Part shown: positions 1-10,976 of the stretch, piece after piece | Numbering within the stretch: the stretch's first letter is position 1 | Layout of the letters: each line of letters starts with the position of its first letter | NCBI RefSeq assembly: GCF_963675165.1 | Contig: NC_087377.1 | Coordinates: 904,501-968,500, forward strand | DNA from: Halichondria panicea | Lineage: Eukaryota; Porifera; Demospongiae; Suberitida; Halichondriidae | Direction of reading: 5' to 3' | Length of the DNA stretch: 64,000 nucleotides | Notes under the pieces: generated by a model | Database searches by the model: none | What the model was told of the DNA's origin: nothing | The model's input: only the letters and a program-made list of their open reading frames with translations | Position numbers and translations under genes: made by a program

Positions 1-106
1 CTTGCCGATCCATTCGTATAACTACAAATAAAGTGTACAGTAGCATGTAGTAACATTAAAGGGTCACAATTTATAGTTCTGTTGTCACTGAGAGTGGAGT
101 TGGTCG

Positions 107-376
107 TTGAACATAGAAATAAACCACTTCAACACATTCATGACTAACAACACAGCTACCCAGTCAGGAGGAGACATCTATGGAGGTCTGTTGGATAGGT
201 GTACAGCAATTCAAAATGCTGAATATAACAGTTCTTCAAACGGATTTGATTACACAAATAGTACCGTAAAATCCTCCACCGAATTAGCAATCTCATCTAG
301 GCCTGTTCGAGTAATGTTTTGTAACAATTCGCAACATTTAACATATATACATTTGCTTAGTTTTACGTTCCCATGA
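107..376 (+). pseudogene. Exon fragment of a beta-helix-repeat-type surface protein
   Basis: Open frame of about 89 codons. It contains NNTATQSGGDIYGGLLDRCT and, further on, SSRPVRVMFC. Asn/Thr-rich text with a GG-D/A-IY motif, a GGLLDRC block and a PVRVCFC-like block is familiar from large sponge and cnidarian proteins with right-handed beta-helix (polymorphic-repeat) regions; this is recall, not a database hit. No initiator ATG or clear splice site frames it. The frame runs into the 40-bp minisatellite at about 355, so the last 12 or so codons are repeat sequence. It reads best as one exon cut off by the array. Function unknown. Confidence 0.4.
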
Positions 377-1628
377 GTGGGTTCAATTCACTAGCAATAG
401 TTTTACATTCCCGTGAGTGGGTTCAATTCACTAGCAATACTTTTACGTTCCGTGAGTGGGTTCAATTCACTAGCAATAGTTTTAAGTTCCCGTGAGTGGT
501 CACTAGCAATAGTTTTGCGTTCCCGTGGGTGGGTTCAATTCACTAGCAATAGTTTTGCGTTCTCGTGAGTGGATTCAATTCACTAGCAATAGTTTTGCAT
601 TCCCTTGAGTGGGTTCAATTCACTAGCAATAGTTTTGCGTTCTCGTGAGTGGATTCAATTCACTAGCAATAGTTTTGCATTCCCTTGAGTGGGTTCAATT
701 CACTAGCAATAGTTTTACGTTCCCATGAGTGGGTTCAATTCACTAGCAATAGTTTTACATTCCCGTGAGTGGGTTCAATTCACTAGCAATACTTTTACGT
801 TCCGTGAGTGGGTTCAATTCACTAGCAATAGTTTTAAGTTCCCGTGAGTGGTCACTAGCAATAGTTTTGCGTTCCCATGAGTGGGTTCAATTCACTAGCA
901 ATAGTTTTGCGTTCCCGTGGGTGGGTTCAATTCACTAGCAATAGTTTTAAGTTCTCGTGAGTGGTCATTAGCAATAGTTTTGTGTTCCCGTGGGTGGGTT
1001 CAATTCACTAGCAATAGTTTTAAATTCCTGTGAGTGGTCACTAGCAATAGTTTTGCGTTCCCGTGGGTGGGTTCAATTCACTAGCAATAGTTTTGCGTTC
1101 CCGTGGGTGGGTTCAATTCACTAGCAATAGTTTTGCGTTCCCGTGAGTGGGTTCAATTCACTAGCAATAGTTTTGCGTTCCCGTGAGTGGTCATTAGCAA
1201 TAGTTTTGCGTTCCCGTGGGTGGGTTCAATTCACTAGCAATAGTTTTGCGTTCTCGTGAGTGGGTTCAATTCACTAGCAATAGTTTTAAGTTCCTGTGAG
1301 TGGTCACTAGCAATAGTTTTGCGTTCCCATGAGTGGGTTCAATTCACTAGCAATAGTTTTACGTTCCCGTGAGTGGGTTCAATTCACTAGCAATAGTTTT
1401 AAGTTCCTGTGAGTGGTCACTAGCAATAGTTTTGCGTTCCCATGAGTGGGTTCAATTCACTAGCAATAGTTTTACGTTCCCGTGAGTGGGTTCAATTCAC
1501 TAGCAATAGTTTTAAGTTCCTGTGAGTGGTCACTAGCAATAGTTTTGCGTTCCCATGAGTGGGTTCAATTCACTAGCAATAGTTTTACGTTCCCGTGAGT
1601 GGGTTCAATTCACTAGCAATAGTTTTAC
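356..1628. repeat. 40-bp minisatellite array (M40), first array
   Basis: About 33 tandem copies of a 40-bp unit that reads TAGTTTTACGTTCCCGTGAG followed by TGGGTTCAATTCACTAGCAA. A recurring 33-bp variant lacks 7 bases and reads GAGTGGTCACTAGC at the join. Single-base variants (ACG/GCG/AAG after TAGTTTT; CCCGTG/CCCATG/CTCGTG) recur in blocks, which indicates repeated local duplication of multi-unit segments. There are no unique spacers and no coding potential. Confidence 0.95.
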
Positions 1629-1848
1629 GTGTTTTGTAGTTTGTGCTTTTTGCGCTGTACTCCCCCCTTGCTTGTGTGACTGTGTTTTGTAGTTTGTGGT
1701 TTTTGCGCTGTATTCCCCCCTTGCATGTGTGACTGTGTTTTGTAGTTTGTGCTTTTTGCGCTGTACTCCCCCCTTGCATGTGTGACTGTGTTTTGTAGTT
1801 TGTGTGCTTTTTGCGCTGTACTCCCCCCTTGCATGTGTGACTGTGTTT
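1629..1848. repeat. 53-bp minisatellite array (M53), first array
   Basis: Four copies of a 53-55-bp unit, TTTTGTAGTTTGTGCTTTTT then GCGCTGTACTCCCCCCTTGC then ATGTGTGACTGTG. It follows the M40 array directly and is followed by one more M40 unit (1849-1890). Open frames on the minus strand come only from this periodicity. Confidence 0.93.
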
Positions 1849-1889
1849 AGTCACTAGCAATAGTTTTACGTTCCCATGAGTGGAGGTTC

Positions 1890-2325
1890 AATAATTCACA
1901 ACAGCTGCATTGTACCTCCTTGTTTTGTGTTTTTTATGCAAGTGCACTGAATGCGCCAGCGAAAGCTTAGGTTTTCTGAATGCTTAGAAACAGACCTTTC
2001 AAATGATACCATATTTATTTGAAAGATACTATTTGCCAATTTAGTCCCCATGGTCCGAGGTCTAAAAATAACAAATTCAGGGCCCGTATGAAATATTGGA
2101 TTGAAACACATCATTTGAAATGTATTTTTCTAAGCTTTCGGAATATTATAAAATTTTTGACATGGATCAACTGTTATGGCTGTTGAAAGACCCACCTTCC
2201 GTTTAATTCGTGAATCTTTCAGCTGTCATAACTTAAATTCTGTGGATCGAAAGTCAAAAATGTTATGGTTTTCTGAATGCTTAGAAACAGACCTTTCAAA
2301 TGGTACGGGTGGGTTAGGGTTAGGC
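1890..2325. repeat. Dispersed flank module next to M40/M53
   Basis: Non-coding stretch beginning ATAATTCACAACAGCTGC and containing CCCATGGTCCGAGG. It recurs in direct orientation at about 34676-35450, 37897-38590, 52521-52861 and 56286-56700, always beside the minisatellites. Short open frames within it are not conserved between copies. Confidence 0.8.
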
Positions 2326-2700
2326 TCCCGTGAGTGGACTGAATGCGCCAGCAAAAGTCTTAGGCTCCCGCGAGTTGGCTGAATGCGCCACGAAAATAAA
2401 CGCCACGAAAATTACCCGCTATATATACGTTTTTTATGCGCTGTACTCCCCCCTTGTGTTGTATTTTTTATGTGAGTGCGCTAAATGTGCCAGCGAAAGT
2501 CTTAGGCTCTCGCGAGTTTGCTGAATGCACCAGCGAAAGTCTTAGGCTCCCGCGAGTTGGCTAAATGCGCCAGCGAAAGTCTTAGGCTCTCGCGAATTGG
2601 CTGAATGCGCTAGCGAACGTCTTAGGCTCTCGCAAGTTGGCTGAATGCGCTAGCGAACGTCTTAGGCTCTCGCGAGAGGGCTGAATGCGCCACGAAAATG
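2326..2700. repeat. Second 40-bp tandem repeat with CTCGCGAG core
   Basis: About eight to nine imperfect copies of a unit reading CTTAGGCTCTCGCGAGTTGG then CTGAATGCGCCAGCGAAAGT. The unit contains the palindrome CTCGCGAG and is unrelated in sequence to M40. Shorter arrays of it lie at about 35565-35630, 38703-38770 and 56700-57020. Confidence 0.85.
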
Positions 2701-2759
2701 ACCCGCTCTACGATAGTTAGTATTTTTTATGCGCTGTACTCCCCCCTTGCGTGTGTGAC

Positions 2760-4310
2760 GGTGTTTTGGGTTAGTTAGTGTTCACTTCTCTATAATTACA
2801 TACAAATGCATTAATATGGGTGACAATTTGTGGGACATTATGATCATTGACGTGTGCAATAAATGATGTATATATACTGTGTGTGTGTGCAGGACTGAAC
2901 ACCAGCCCCCGGCATGTATCATGAGGGACGCTGTACAGAGATGTTAGGGCAAGTTCCTTTAATTAGATCGAGATATTGTAATTATTTCCTTCTTCCAGGT
3001 TGTCGGTCGCTAAACGTGCTTATAGTTGCCATGGAGATGGAGATGGTAATTGACTGAAGTCATGTACCTACCTCTCGATAGAAGGAAACAAGGATTTGTC
3101 AATAATTATAGTACTGTGATAAATAAATGTTTTGTCAACTTCGATTCTCTAAGATCATAATTATTATTCACAACTATAATTATACTATTGTTCTTGTTCT
3201 TACAAAACTTTAAATTATGTTACGTTGTTTCATATTAATTATATATTGAGTACAGCAGCCATTCAGTGTTAGGTAGTGCCAGACCATCAAACCATCACCT
3301 TGTCCATCCATATATACACAACCATCAACCTACACAGAGAGCATGAGAGACTTGTCACACAACATAGCTAGCTACTTATCTGTGTGTATGTGGCTCCTCC
3401 ACAACCGTCAACCTACACAGAGAGCATGAGAGACATGCCACACGACATAGCTAGCTACTCATCTGTGTGTATGCTGTTACAGTGGCTCCTCCACACAATC
3501 AACCTACACAGAGAGCATGAGAGATACTGTACACAATGGAACTACTTATCTTTTGCTGTGAAGAGACATCCACCTACACACCATAGAAGCCAGCCATACT
3601 TATCTTTATTGTCTCCATAGCTGCACACAAAACAATCAAGAGACACTATAAATGATAGTAGTGGGCGTTGAGATCTGAGCCCCTCCCCCACATCTCCAGT
3701 CAAGCCCCTCCCCCTTCAGTACCTGCAATACATTATACAGTGATGAGGTTAGTAATCCTCCCTGGGTCCCAGAGCAGCATGGCTTGTCTGTACCTGGAGG
3801 AGAGAGGAGACAAAAGTAGTGAGAGAATGGAACACTAGCTATAGTACAGTAGCTAGTAGGAGGAGCTGTGTGTGTGTGCATTGTGGCTGCAAGAGAACAA
3901 GCAAATGCATGGTTACATTGAGAGCAGCAGTTCAAACAAAACCATCCACTCCACACAATACAATACCAGCCAATCACCACCACAGCTGACAACCATCAGC
4001 CTAGTATTATCAATACACACACAATACATAATTATAACACCAGACAACAAAATTACACCCATAGCTGTTTGTGCTGTGCAGGGAACCGGAAGAGATGAGA
4101 AATTCCCACAACAACAAATCAATTCAACAGCGAAGACCACCAATTAATTCAGATCATTATTATCATCATAATACCAGACCAGGAGTGAATGCACTCCTGA
4201 CCAGACAAATCATTATAATCAAATCACACATCACCAAACCAGACTGTGCAACAAAATTTCGCAACCACAACAACCAATCAAATCATCCACAGAAGGACCA
4301 CCACCAGTAG
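2760..4310. repeat. Dispersed repeat module R, copy 1
   Basis: A module seen again at about 13337-14330, 35700-37211, 38838-40350 and 57070-58600. Its core (about 3250-4310) includes three imperfect ~80-bp internal repeats around CCTACACAGAGAGCATGAGA, and a palindrome GACCAGGAGTG...CACTCCTGACC near 4180-4203. Open frames of 70-130 codons occur on both strands in every copy, but they shift with indels between copies and resemble no protein I know. I treat the module as non-coding. Confidence 0.8.
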
Positions 4311-4827
4311 TTTCCTTGCACAATATTTGGTTGCCAAAATGATGATCACCTTTGAGAAAAAATCACACACAAAACAAACACCAAATGCTAAAAATTAATC
4401 AGTTCTAAAAATTAAATTCTACACTATTTTTTACCCCTGGGAACAGCTGTTGTTTGCTAGACTCTTCCCAGGGCTTGCTGCGGAAAGCCCTTCTTGTTCA
4501 CTCACTTTCTGGTCTTGTTTCTTACCAGTACAAAAATACTCCCACTCACTACTAACAGTCTGACATCTCTACCAATAGGTGTCAGCTGCAGCAGTCCTGC
4601 TTCTCTCGGCTGCTAAGGAATGTGGGTGGGCTGCTGCTGGATTGAAGCTAGGACGCCTTCTAATTCTATCCACCGTCAAGGTACCCATATAAAGTAAAAA
4701 GCTTATATCATACAGAAATTTGTGATACAGACGCTTGAATAGTACTGTTGTTTTTATATCACCCAACAAACACAAAATATTTATAACATGAACAAACATT
4801 TTTTAACAATAATATAGAGCTGCAGGC

Positions 4828-6172
4828 ATGGCCAAGAGGCCACACTGGACCACGGAGGAGGTTCTACAAGACATCTTGAATGATGAGGAACCTGCAGAGG
4901 AGTGGGAAGTGCATATGGCAGAGGAGTGGGAAGAGGATATGGAAGAGGATATGGAAGAGGTAACAGCGGACAGGGATAAGCCAGTCATGCAGGGCAAGAA
5001 TTTTCTGATTGGGATGAAGGTGGGGTTTAAAACTAAACTGATTACCGATATAATTTATTACAACGTACATGTAGAAATGGAGCCCCCGTCAACAGACAGC
5101 AATCCTGCACAAGGTAAATTAAATTAATAATTATAAGGTTAACAATTTGTACCAGCTATTGATAAATCCTTTCCTAGACGACACAAGTGACGACACAAGT
5201 GGTCCAAGCAACTCGTCACACGGTTTGTGCAATGTTATGAAGTACAATTACAATCAGTTAGACTACCACACAAAACTAATGTACAGCTAATTATTATTAC
5301 CCTCACATTTATTTAGGCAATGAGCAACCTACCTGGAGGAGTGAATTGCACACCCTGACTATCAAGTCATTTGAGTCAGTAGTAGGACCAACAGTGGACA
5401 TCTCAGAGAGGCCAGAAGAAGTGTTTCTGCTATTTTTTAACAATGATCTGCAGGAACACATTGTGTGTGAGAGCAACAACTACGCTAGACATGTAATGGG
5501 AGAGGAGGCATACCGAACGTGGACTCAACACACAGTTTAAGAGCTCTGGGCCTTCTTCGGATTCTCCATCCTCATGGGACTCAATCACCTGCCATCGATC
5601 AATGACTATTGGAGCCGAGACCACTATGCACCCATCGCCGATGTAATCTCAAGGCAGAGATTCCGTGATATCTCCCGGTATCTGCACTTCGTGGACAACG
5701 ACCATCTTGTTCCACGAGGTGATCCCTCGTACGATCGGTTAGGGAAGATCCCCCCCCTCATTGAGCACCTGGGTGAGAGGTTCGAAGCTTTGTACAACCC
5801 TACACAGAATGTAGCAGTGGACGAAGCAATGATTAAGTTTCAGGGGCAGTCTTCCTTAAAGCAATATATGCCTATGAAACTGATCAAACGGGGGATCAAG
5901 GTATGGGTATTGGCAGATAGTGCTAACGGCTATTTCCACAAATTTGACATATACACGGGGAAGCAAAAGAAGAGACAGGTTGGACTTGGTGAGTATGTTG
6001 TCAAAACATGTGCCTGCAACCACCTACAAAGAGATGTAAACGGGGATGGTGTGCGTTCTGCTGGAAGGACTCCAACAAGAGGACTGACAGATGTAACGAG
6101 TGTGGTGTCTGGCTCTGCCATGGTGGAAACCCAACATCAGACTGTTTCTATTTGTGGCATAAGAACTTGTAA
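4828..6172 (+). pseudogene. Broken piggyBac-type transposase, copy A
   Basis: PiggyBac (PGBD4-like) cut-and-paste transposase, disabled. The N-terminal exon starts MAKRPHWTTEEVL at 4828 and is acidic (EEWEEDMEED). The core exon (about 5316-6000) carries FFGFSILMGLNHLP, the YDRLGKI block and VAVDEAMIKFQG, with the first catalytic Asp. The C-terminal Cys-rich finger (about 6008-6172) is present. Breaks relative to copy B at 59081: a 7-base loss near 4999 shifts the frame, an in-frame TAA lies at 5538-5540, and about 760 bp are missing after 6006. That loss removes the second and third catalytic Asp and joins the core directly to the finger region, out of frame. Seen directly by comparing the two copies. 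Confidence 0.9.
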
Positions 6173-6794
6173 ATATTATAATTATTATCTTATTTACTGT
6201 TTATGATAATGTTATTTATTAGTACGGCTTCATTAAAGTCACATGATGTACGCTAATGATACACACTAATCATTATAATTATTTAAAGCAACAAAGCTAC
6301 GCGTACATATATACGTACTGCATCGCTCGGTAGATTAATAATACACAGCCTATCACTCACCTTGTGACACGTACGTTTGGTTGACTGCTCCACCACCTGA
6401 GAATCACACGCATCTGTGATCCAGCAATACTCTGTACACACAAAGAAAGATGATGAAGGGTTCTTAGTACTACAAATTCTAGATACAATGAAAGCACCGC
6501 AGGTGCTGATGCCTCGGTGGAGATACCAAAGCTACATAACATAAAGCTACTAATAGCTACTAATAGCACATGATAAACAATTTAATTTTGCTGAGTTGGT
6601 AATGATCGACCATGACTGTTGTTAAAAACGATTGATGCCCAAAAGTTTAAGTCTAAAGCTGCATTCAAGTAGCAGAGCCTTGCAGCTCTCTTCTCACTCT
6701 TGCAGCTACCAATAGCTAACGTTCTATAGTGCAGAGCTAACTACTAAGTAGAGTAGTAACACTCGGTAAACAAGTTTGGCTACGTGTTCTTCTG

Positions 6795-6833
<39 letters not shown>

Positions 6834-7600
6834 ACTACCTCGCTTGCGCATGCGCACCGAGGCTATCTGCCATTCAGGCTGTATTATTTTATCAAAGTGT
6901 ATCATAGGCCCTAAAGAATACTCTAAACATCACTACAGTCAACATACAGCTTAGGAAGCTTGGTAGAGCTGGGCCACTGCAAGTGTTTCTTCGTTCACAG
7001 TCACACACGAGATCACATTTGTATATAAGCCACACCTAGTACATACAGTACCTGCACACAAAAAAAGGTGAAGCAAAGCTTCTTAGGAGTTTAAACTCTA
7101 CAGCTATGTGCTATATACCAAGCACAATAAGTATTAGACTGTATGAAGCTTCTAGAGAATCGAAAAAGCCAAGTAACAAAGTGGAATTATACACAACTAC
7201 TACTTACCACTTGACAGAAGCAGATCACAGCCAAATTTTTGAGATAGTAAGCGATTCGGGCATCATCTTGTAGATCTTTGACTGATCAACTTGAGCTGCA
7301 ATAATTGCTAGTGTATGTACAGTCTTGTAGCACTACTAAATACACACATTATCTCGCGCTGTTTCTGCAACACAGTGGAAGGCTCGCAATGTTTTTATAA
7401 CACAGCGGAAAGCTGCAAAAAAAATCAAGTCAATCAATAAAACATGACCAAATAAACAACTACAATGCTCCACAAGGCTTCCTAGCCTAACATTCCTGCA
7501 AACATGCAAGCTACAAGCAAGCAAAGAAACTCACCTCTTCCAGCAAGACACTGAGCTTCTTCTTCAAACGGGTCAGGTGGCATATCCGGCCTTCAAACTT
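6173..7600. repeat. Downstream part of the composite unit, copy 1
   Basis: Nearly identical to 61455-63000. It holds a short exon-like stretch on the minus strand (6360-6433, AG..GT bordered), a (CA)n run at 6797-6830, a shared block around CTTGCGCATGCGCACCGAGG, and a few imperfect tandem copies of a motif with TTTCTGCAACACAG near 7355-7415. The block with STEASAPAVLSL in minus-strand translation (6470-6520) also occurs beside the linker exon of the ROCO gene near 24.75 kb. No intact gene seen. Confidence 0.6.
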
Positions 7601-7609
7601 CAAAGGAAC

Positions 7610-8192
7610 TGAGCTAACTGGATCTGAGAATATTCCAGGCCATTGACGTCAGAGTCTCAGTTTCAGAGCTGGAGGTAAAGCCTTTGAAGTGATCCTTTGA
7701 CGAGGCCTTGAATTCCAATTCATTTTCAGTCCATCTAACTCTGGGTCTTCTCTTGCTCCACTCGAAGGAAAGTCTCAATCAGAGGCAAAGGGCAGGGCAA
7801 GGAGGAACACATCATCTCCTTCGCTGACTTCCTGACAGTGTAACGTGGGGTAATGGATGTTAGTAGATACTCTTGCACACATGCATAATTATAACAAAAT
7901 TACTCACTTCTGCAAACCAGCATTCTTGGTGATCGAGGACTCAGAGAGATTTCACTGCTGCATGTATATAGCTCCATTAGTATGAGGACCTCGTGTACAT
8001 CACTGGATATCTGCTTAGTAATGGATGAAATGTATGTCACAGAATACGAGCAATCAGACAGAGCCTTGGTGACAGCAATCTCTTGTTTGGTGAGGTAGAC
8101 GTCAGCATCATTGTTCACTGCCAGTCTCTTCAGAGCTAGCTTGCGTCCATTACTGGCTCTGACCACAAAGACGACATGCAGCAAAGCCACCT
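7610..8192 (-). pseudogene. Chimeric pseudogene: NAK-kinase N-lobe fused to COR/UPA exons
   Basis: Read on the minus strand, 8190 to about 7976 encodes a kinase N-lobe: VVFVVRASNGRKLALKRL with the ATP-binding Lys, then the alpha-C Glu in TKQEIAVTKALSDC, then the hinge region EVLILMELYT. This pattern fits the Numb-associated kinase family (AAK1, BIKE, GAK). A G-G-F-A glycine loop is visible only in another frame, so a one-base shift lies near 8178. At about 7965 the reading passes straight into TSEISLSP, the end of the COR-like exon of the ROCO gene (compare 19560-19605). The next exon, about 7840-7610, matches that gene's UPA-like exon but contains a stop after FASD. It is non-functional as read. 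A sister copy lies at 63124-63655. Confidence 0.75.
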
Positions 8193-8490
8193 AGTGTGTG
8201 TGTGTGCGTGGGCGGGGGTGTGTGTGTATGAGGGAGTGTAGGTACTGTACAGTGGATTGCGCTTGCAACAGAATTTCACAATAATTATGAAGATTATCGT
8301 TAATTTATGTGTGTGTGTGTGTGTGTGGGGGGGGATGGTGTGTGTGTGTGTGTGTGTGGGGGATGGTGTGTGTGTGTGGGGGGTGGTGTGTGTGTGTGGG
8401 GGATGGTGTGTGTGTGTGTGTGGGGGGGGATGGTGTGTGTGTGTGTGGGGGGGTGGTGTGTGTGTGTGTGTGGAGGATGGTGTGTGAGGA
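8190..8490. repeat. TG-rich microsatellite with GGGG interruptions
   Basis: Runs of (TG)n broken by GGGGGGATGG and GGGGGTGG blocks, which form a higher-order repeat of about 30-45 bp. Open frames rich in Cys-Val or His-Thr on both strands are artefacts of the repeat. Confidence 0.95.
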
Positions 8491-9267
8491 AAATGGCTGA
8501 CAATACTTATATAGGACGGCTAGTACATTTTGTAAAAGAGCCAACTTGGCGTTAATTAATTAGGGATCTCAGGCGTGTTTACTACAGCAATGAGGTTGTA
8601 TCCTAAACAGGTTATGAGAAGTCTCACCCAGGCAAGGCTATATGCAAGGCCAGGTCTAATCCCCCAGTCAGTGTGAGGACAACACTTCAAGAGTCAAATT
8701 AGAGTCAAATTGCCCGTACCTCCCGTGGGGAGGGGGGGGCAACACATTGAGAGGCATTATCACCTAATCATGATTATACAGTATAGGTAGTTGTCACCTG
8801 AGCTGAAACGGTACTTGCTGACACAGCAGACACTGGAGTGTCCCACAATTCGTTGAGATGTCCCTGTACTGAGGGGATAGCAGCAAACACAGAGGTCAAA
8901 GTACACAGAATTGTAGGAGAGTTTGTAGCCATTTCAGCTTGTTGAGATTCAGTAGCAGTAAGCTGTGCAAATTAATGATAGGCTTTCCAATAACTAAAGA
9001 ATTGCATGGACAATCTCAACTATACATAAAACTCCTACTGAAAATTAATAAGTCATCAATTATTATTGTCTAGTAATATTAAAGGTAGCGCTCACCTTTC
9101 CCCTGAGTTAGAGTGTTGGTCCATTGTGTCCAGTGCACCGTGCTAGCTAGTAGGACCACTCCAATGGATGTGCTCTCAGAGTATTAGAACTGTAATGAAT
9201 GCACCACATGGCCAGTGGGTAAGGATCGTCAAACCATTAGACAAAATAATTATGTTTCATTTTGTAG

Positions 9268-9431
9268 ATTTGCCAGACACGCTCACACACAAGATGGAGA
9301 CCGCTGGTGAGGAAAAGCGTTCACTTGTCCTTCCCTCTATGAGCTTCCATAAGGCTGGATATCTGGTGAATACTCCTCCAAAAGACCAGCAGCATTGGAT
9401 CACAAGGCAAAGAGCAGCGCAGCGAGTACAA
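9268..9431 (+). pseudogene. Exon-like segment of unknown gene, copy 1
   Basis: Open stretch bordered by TTTTGTAG at its 5' side and GTGAGT at its 3' side. The translation begins DLPDTLTHKMETAGEEK and includes SFHKAGYL. A second copy at 33294-33479 carries 18 extra bases in frame near its start (ISFGPL inserted), differs at several sites, and has a stop after HPKDQ. I do not recognise the domain. Both copies lie in a duplicated block (about 8500-10270 and 32540-34200), so at least one is a duplicate remnant. Confidence 0.4.
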
Positions 9432-10139
9432 GTGAGTAGCTAGTCATGATCAAAAGTGGACCACCTAGTATAGTGTATAGGCTGCTTTAGATGACTGGCA
9501 TTCAATATCTGCTAATAGATATCATTACTAGTGATCAAACTATACAGCCTCTGTGACAAATGCATCCATTGCTACACATTTGTTGACCCGTTACTTCATT
9601 GCATACAGTGATGGAGAGCACGAGAGGGGCGGAGTCAGTGACCAGTTACTATGACAACATATAATGGAGGAGTTACAAGGTGACGCTGTGGAGTTTGCGT
9701 ACAACCCATTGGACGTCTTTCACTGCAGATAAAGGAACACAATTAAGAAATAGTGAGTACTGCCGCGTGCAGAGTGTGGATCTTTCCCCCACCAGAACTG
9801 TGATCTGAGCATGTCATGTGATAGGCCTTGTCTAGAGCTACAGAATGCATCTCTTAGTTTTGATATTGATTGCTTTTTAGTGAAGTTCTGATCTCCTGAA
9901 AGTTGCTTAAATTATACATTTTATGGGGAAAGCGTTGTGTTAAATCAGGCCTAAGTTTGAGAGCCCTATAACTTGTGTCAGTCTCCAAGATAATGTGTGT
10001 ATTTAGTAGTGCTACAAGACTGTACATACACTATCAATTATTGCAGCTCAAGTTGATTTGAAGAAATAAAAATGAATAATTGTTATGATGGAATTATCTA
10101 CTAGTGAGTGAGTGGTCTGATTGTTCTCTCACTTGTTAG

Positions 10140-10231
10140 ATTCGTGAGGGTCAGTTGTTCACTCTGTTGGATGCTGATGATGATCCACCCATTGGACGTC
10201 AGATAAAAATACAATCGACCTAAGAAACAGT
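10140..10231 (+). pseudogene. Stray last-exon copy related to the DDE-type gene
   Basis: Closely matches 51725-51817. The translation starts IREGQLFTLLDADDDP after an intron-like TTGTTAG. The frame then shifts within GRQ because of an extra base, so the conserved end KYNRPKKQ is lost. The sequence runs into an M53 array. It is evidence that the 3' end of that gene was swept up in the composite repeat. Confidence 0.6.
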
Positions 10232-10273
10232 GAGTACTGCCGCGTGCAGAGTGTGACTCTTTCCCTTACCAAA

Positions 10274-10616
10274 CGTTTTGTAGTTTGTGCTTTTTGTGCT
10301 GTACTCCCCCCTTGCATGTGTGACTGTGTTTTGTAGTTTGTGCTTTTTACGCTGTACTCCCCCTTGCATGTGTGACTGTGTTTTGTAGTTTATGCTTTTT
10401 ACGCTGTACTCCCCCCTTGCATGTGTGACTGTGTTTTGTAGTTTGTGCTTTTTACGCTGTACTCCCCCCTTGCATGTGTGACTGTGTTTTGTAGTTTGTG
10501 CTTTTTGCGCTGTACTCCCCCCTTACATGTGTGACTGTGTTTTGTAGTTTTTGCTTTTTGCGCTGTACTCCCCCCTTGCATGTGTGACTGTGTTTTGTAG
10601 TTTGTGCTTTTTGTAA
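10274..10616. repeat. M53 minisatellite, second array
   Basis: About six and a half copies of the 53-bp unit, with GCGCTG/ACGCTG variants. It lies directly after the stray last exon, the same order seen at 34086-34432 and 51725-52075. Bases 10617-10976, which follow, hold no gene I can see. Confidence 0.93.
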
Positions 10617-10976
10617 ATGGACCAATCGTCTCTCTATTATATATATAGCACATGCAGCAGCAAAGTACAACACATCAGTCAGCAAGAAACCACCTCACCC
10701 TGTATAGCCCACATTTCTTTTATTAGTAGCTTTGCTCTATAATAATTGTACCCTCCCTCCATCCACACACACACACATCCACACACACTGGGTATGTGTT
10801 TACTTGGCTAATGCAATTAGTGGTCGTGGTTGGTTGCTCCAGCTTTGTGTACACACTACACACTAGTGAGGTCATTTCTGCTCTTTGTTGTAACTAATGG
10901 GATGGAGTGAGGTGACATTGGTTGTGTACACCAGTCAGCTAGGGTAATGGTTCGTGTTCTGTACATAGACAACATT

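Noticed and set aside
356-1628. Direct repeats of 40 bp resembling a CRISPR array
   Set aside because: The units are contiguous with no unique spacers, and the DNA is clearly eukaryotic with spliced genes. It is a minisatellite.
1585-1860. Minus-strand frames with HARGEYSAKSTNYK-type repeats (also at 10399, 34159, 52846 and 55975)
   Set aside because: Translations of the M53 minisatellite. The frame shifts between units when the unit length changes from 53 to 55.
3636-4310. Recurrent frames in module R (MSAVVVIGWYC, MCALWLQENKQ, MVVFAVELI types) present in all copies
   Set aside because: They occur on both strands at once, change length with small indels between copies, have no splice context and match no domain. 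Recurrence comes from the repeat itself.
7700-7830. A second working copy of the UPA-like exon
   Set aside because: The frame meets a stop shortly after FASD and the upstream exon is the chimeric kinase piece, so it is pseudogenic.
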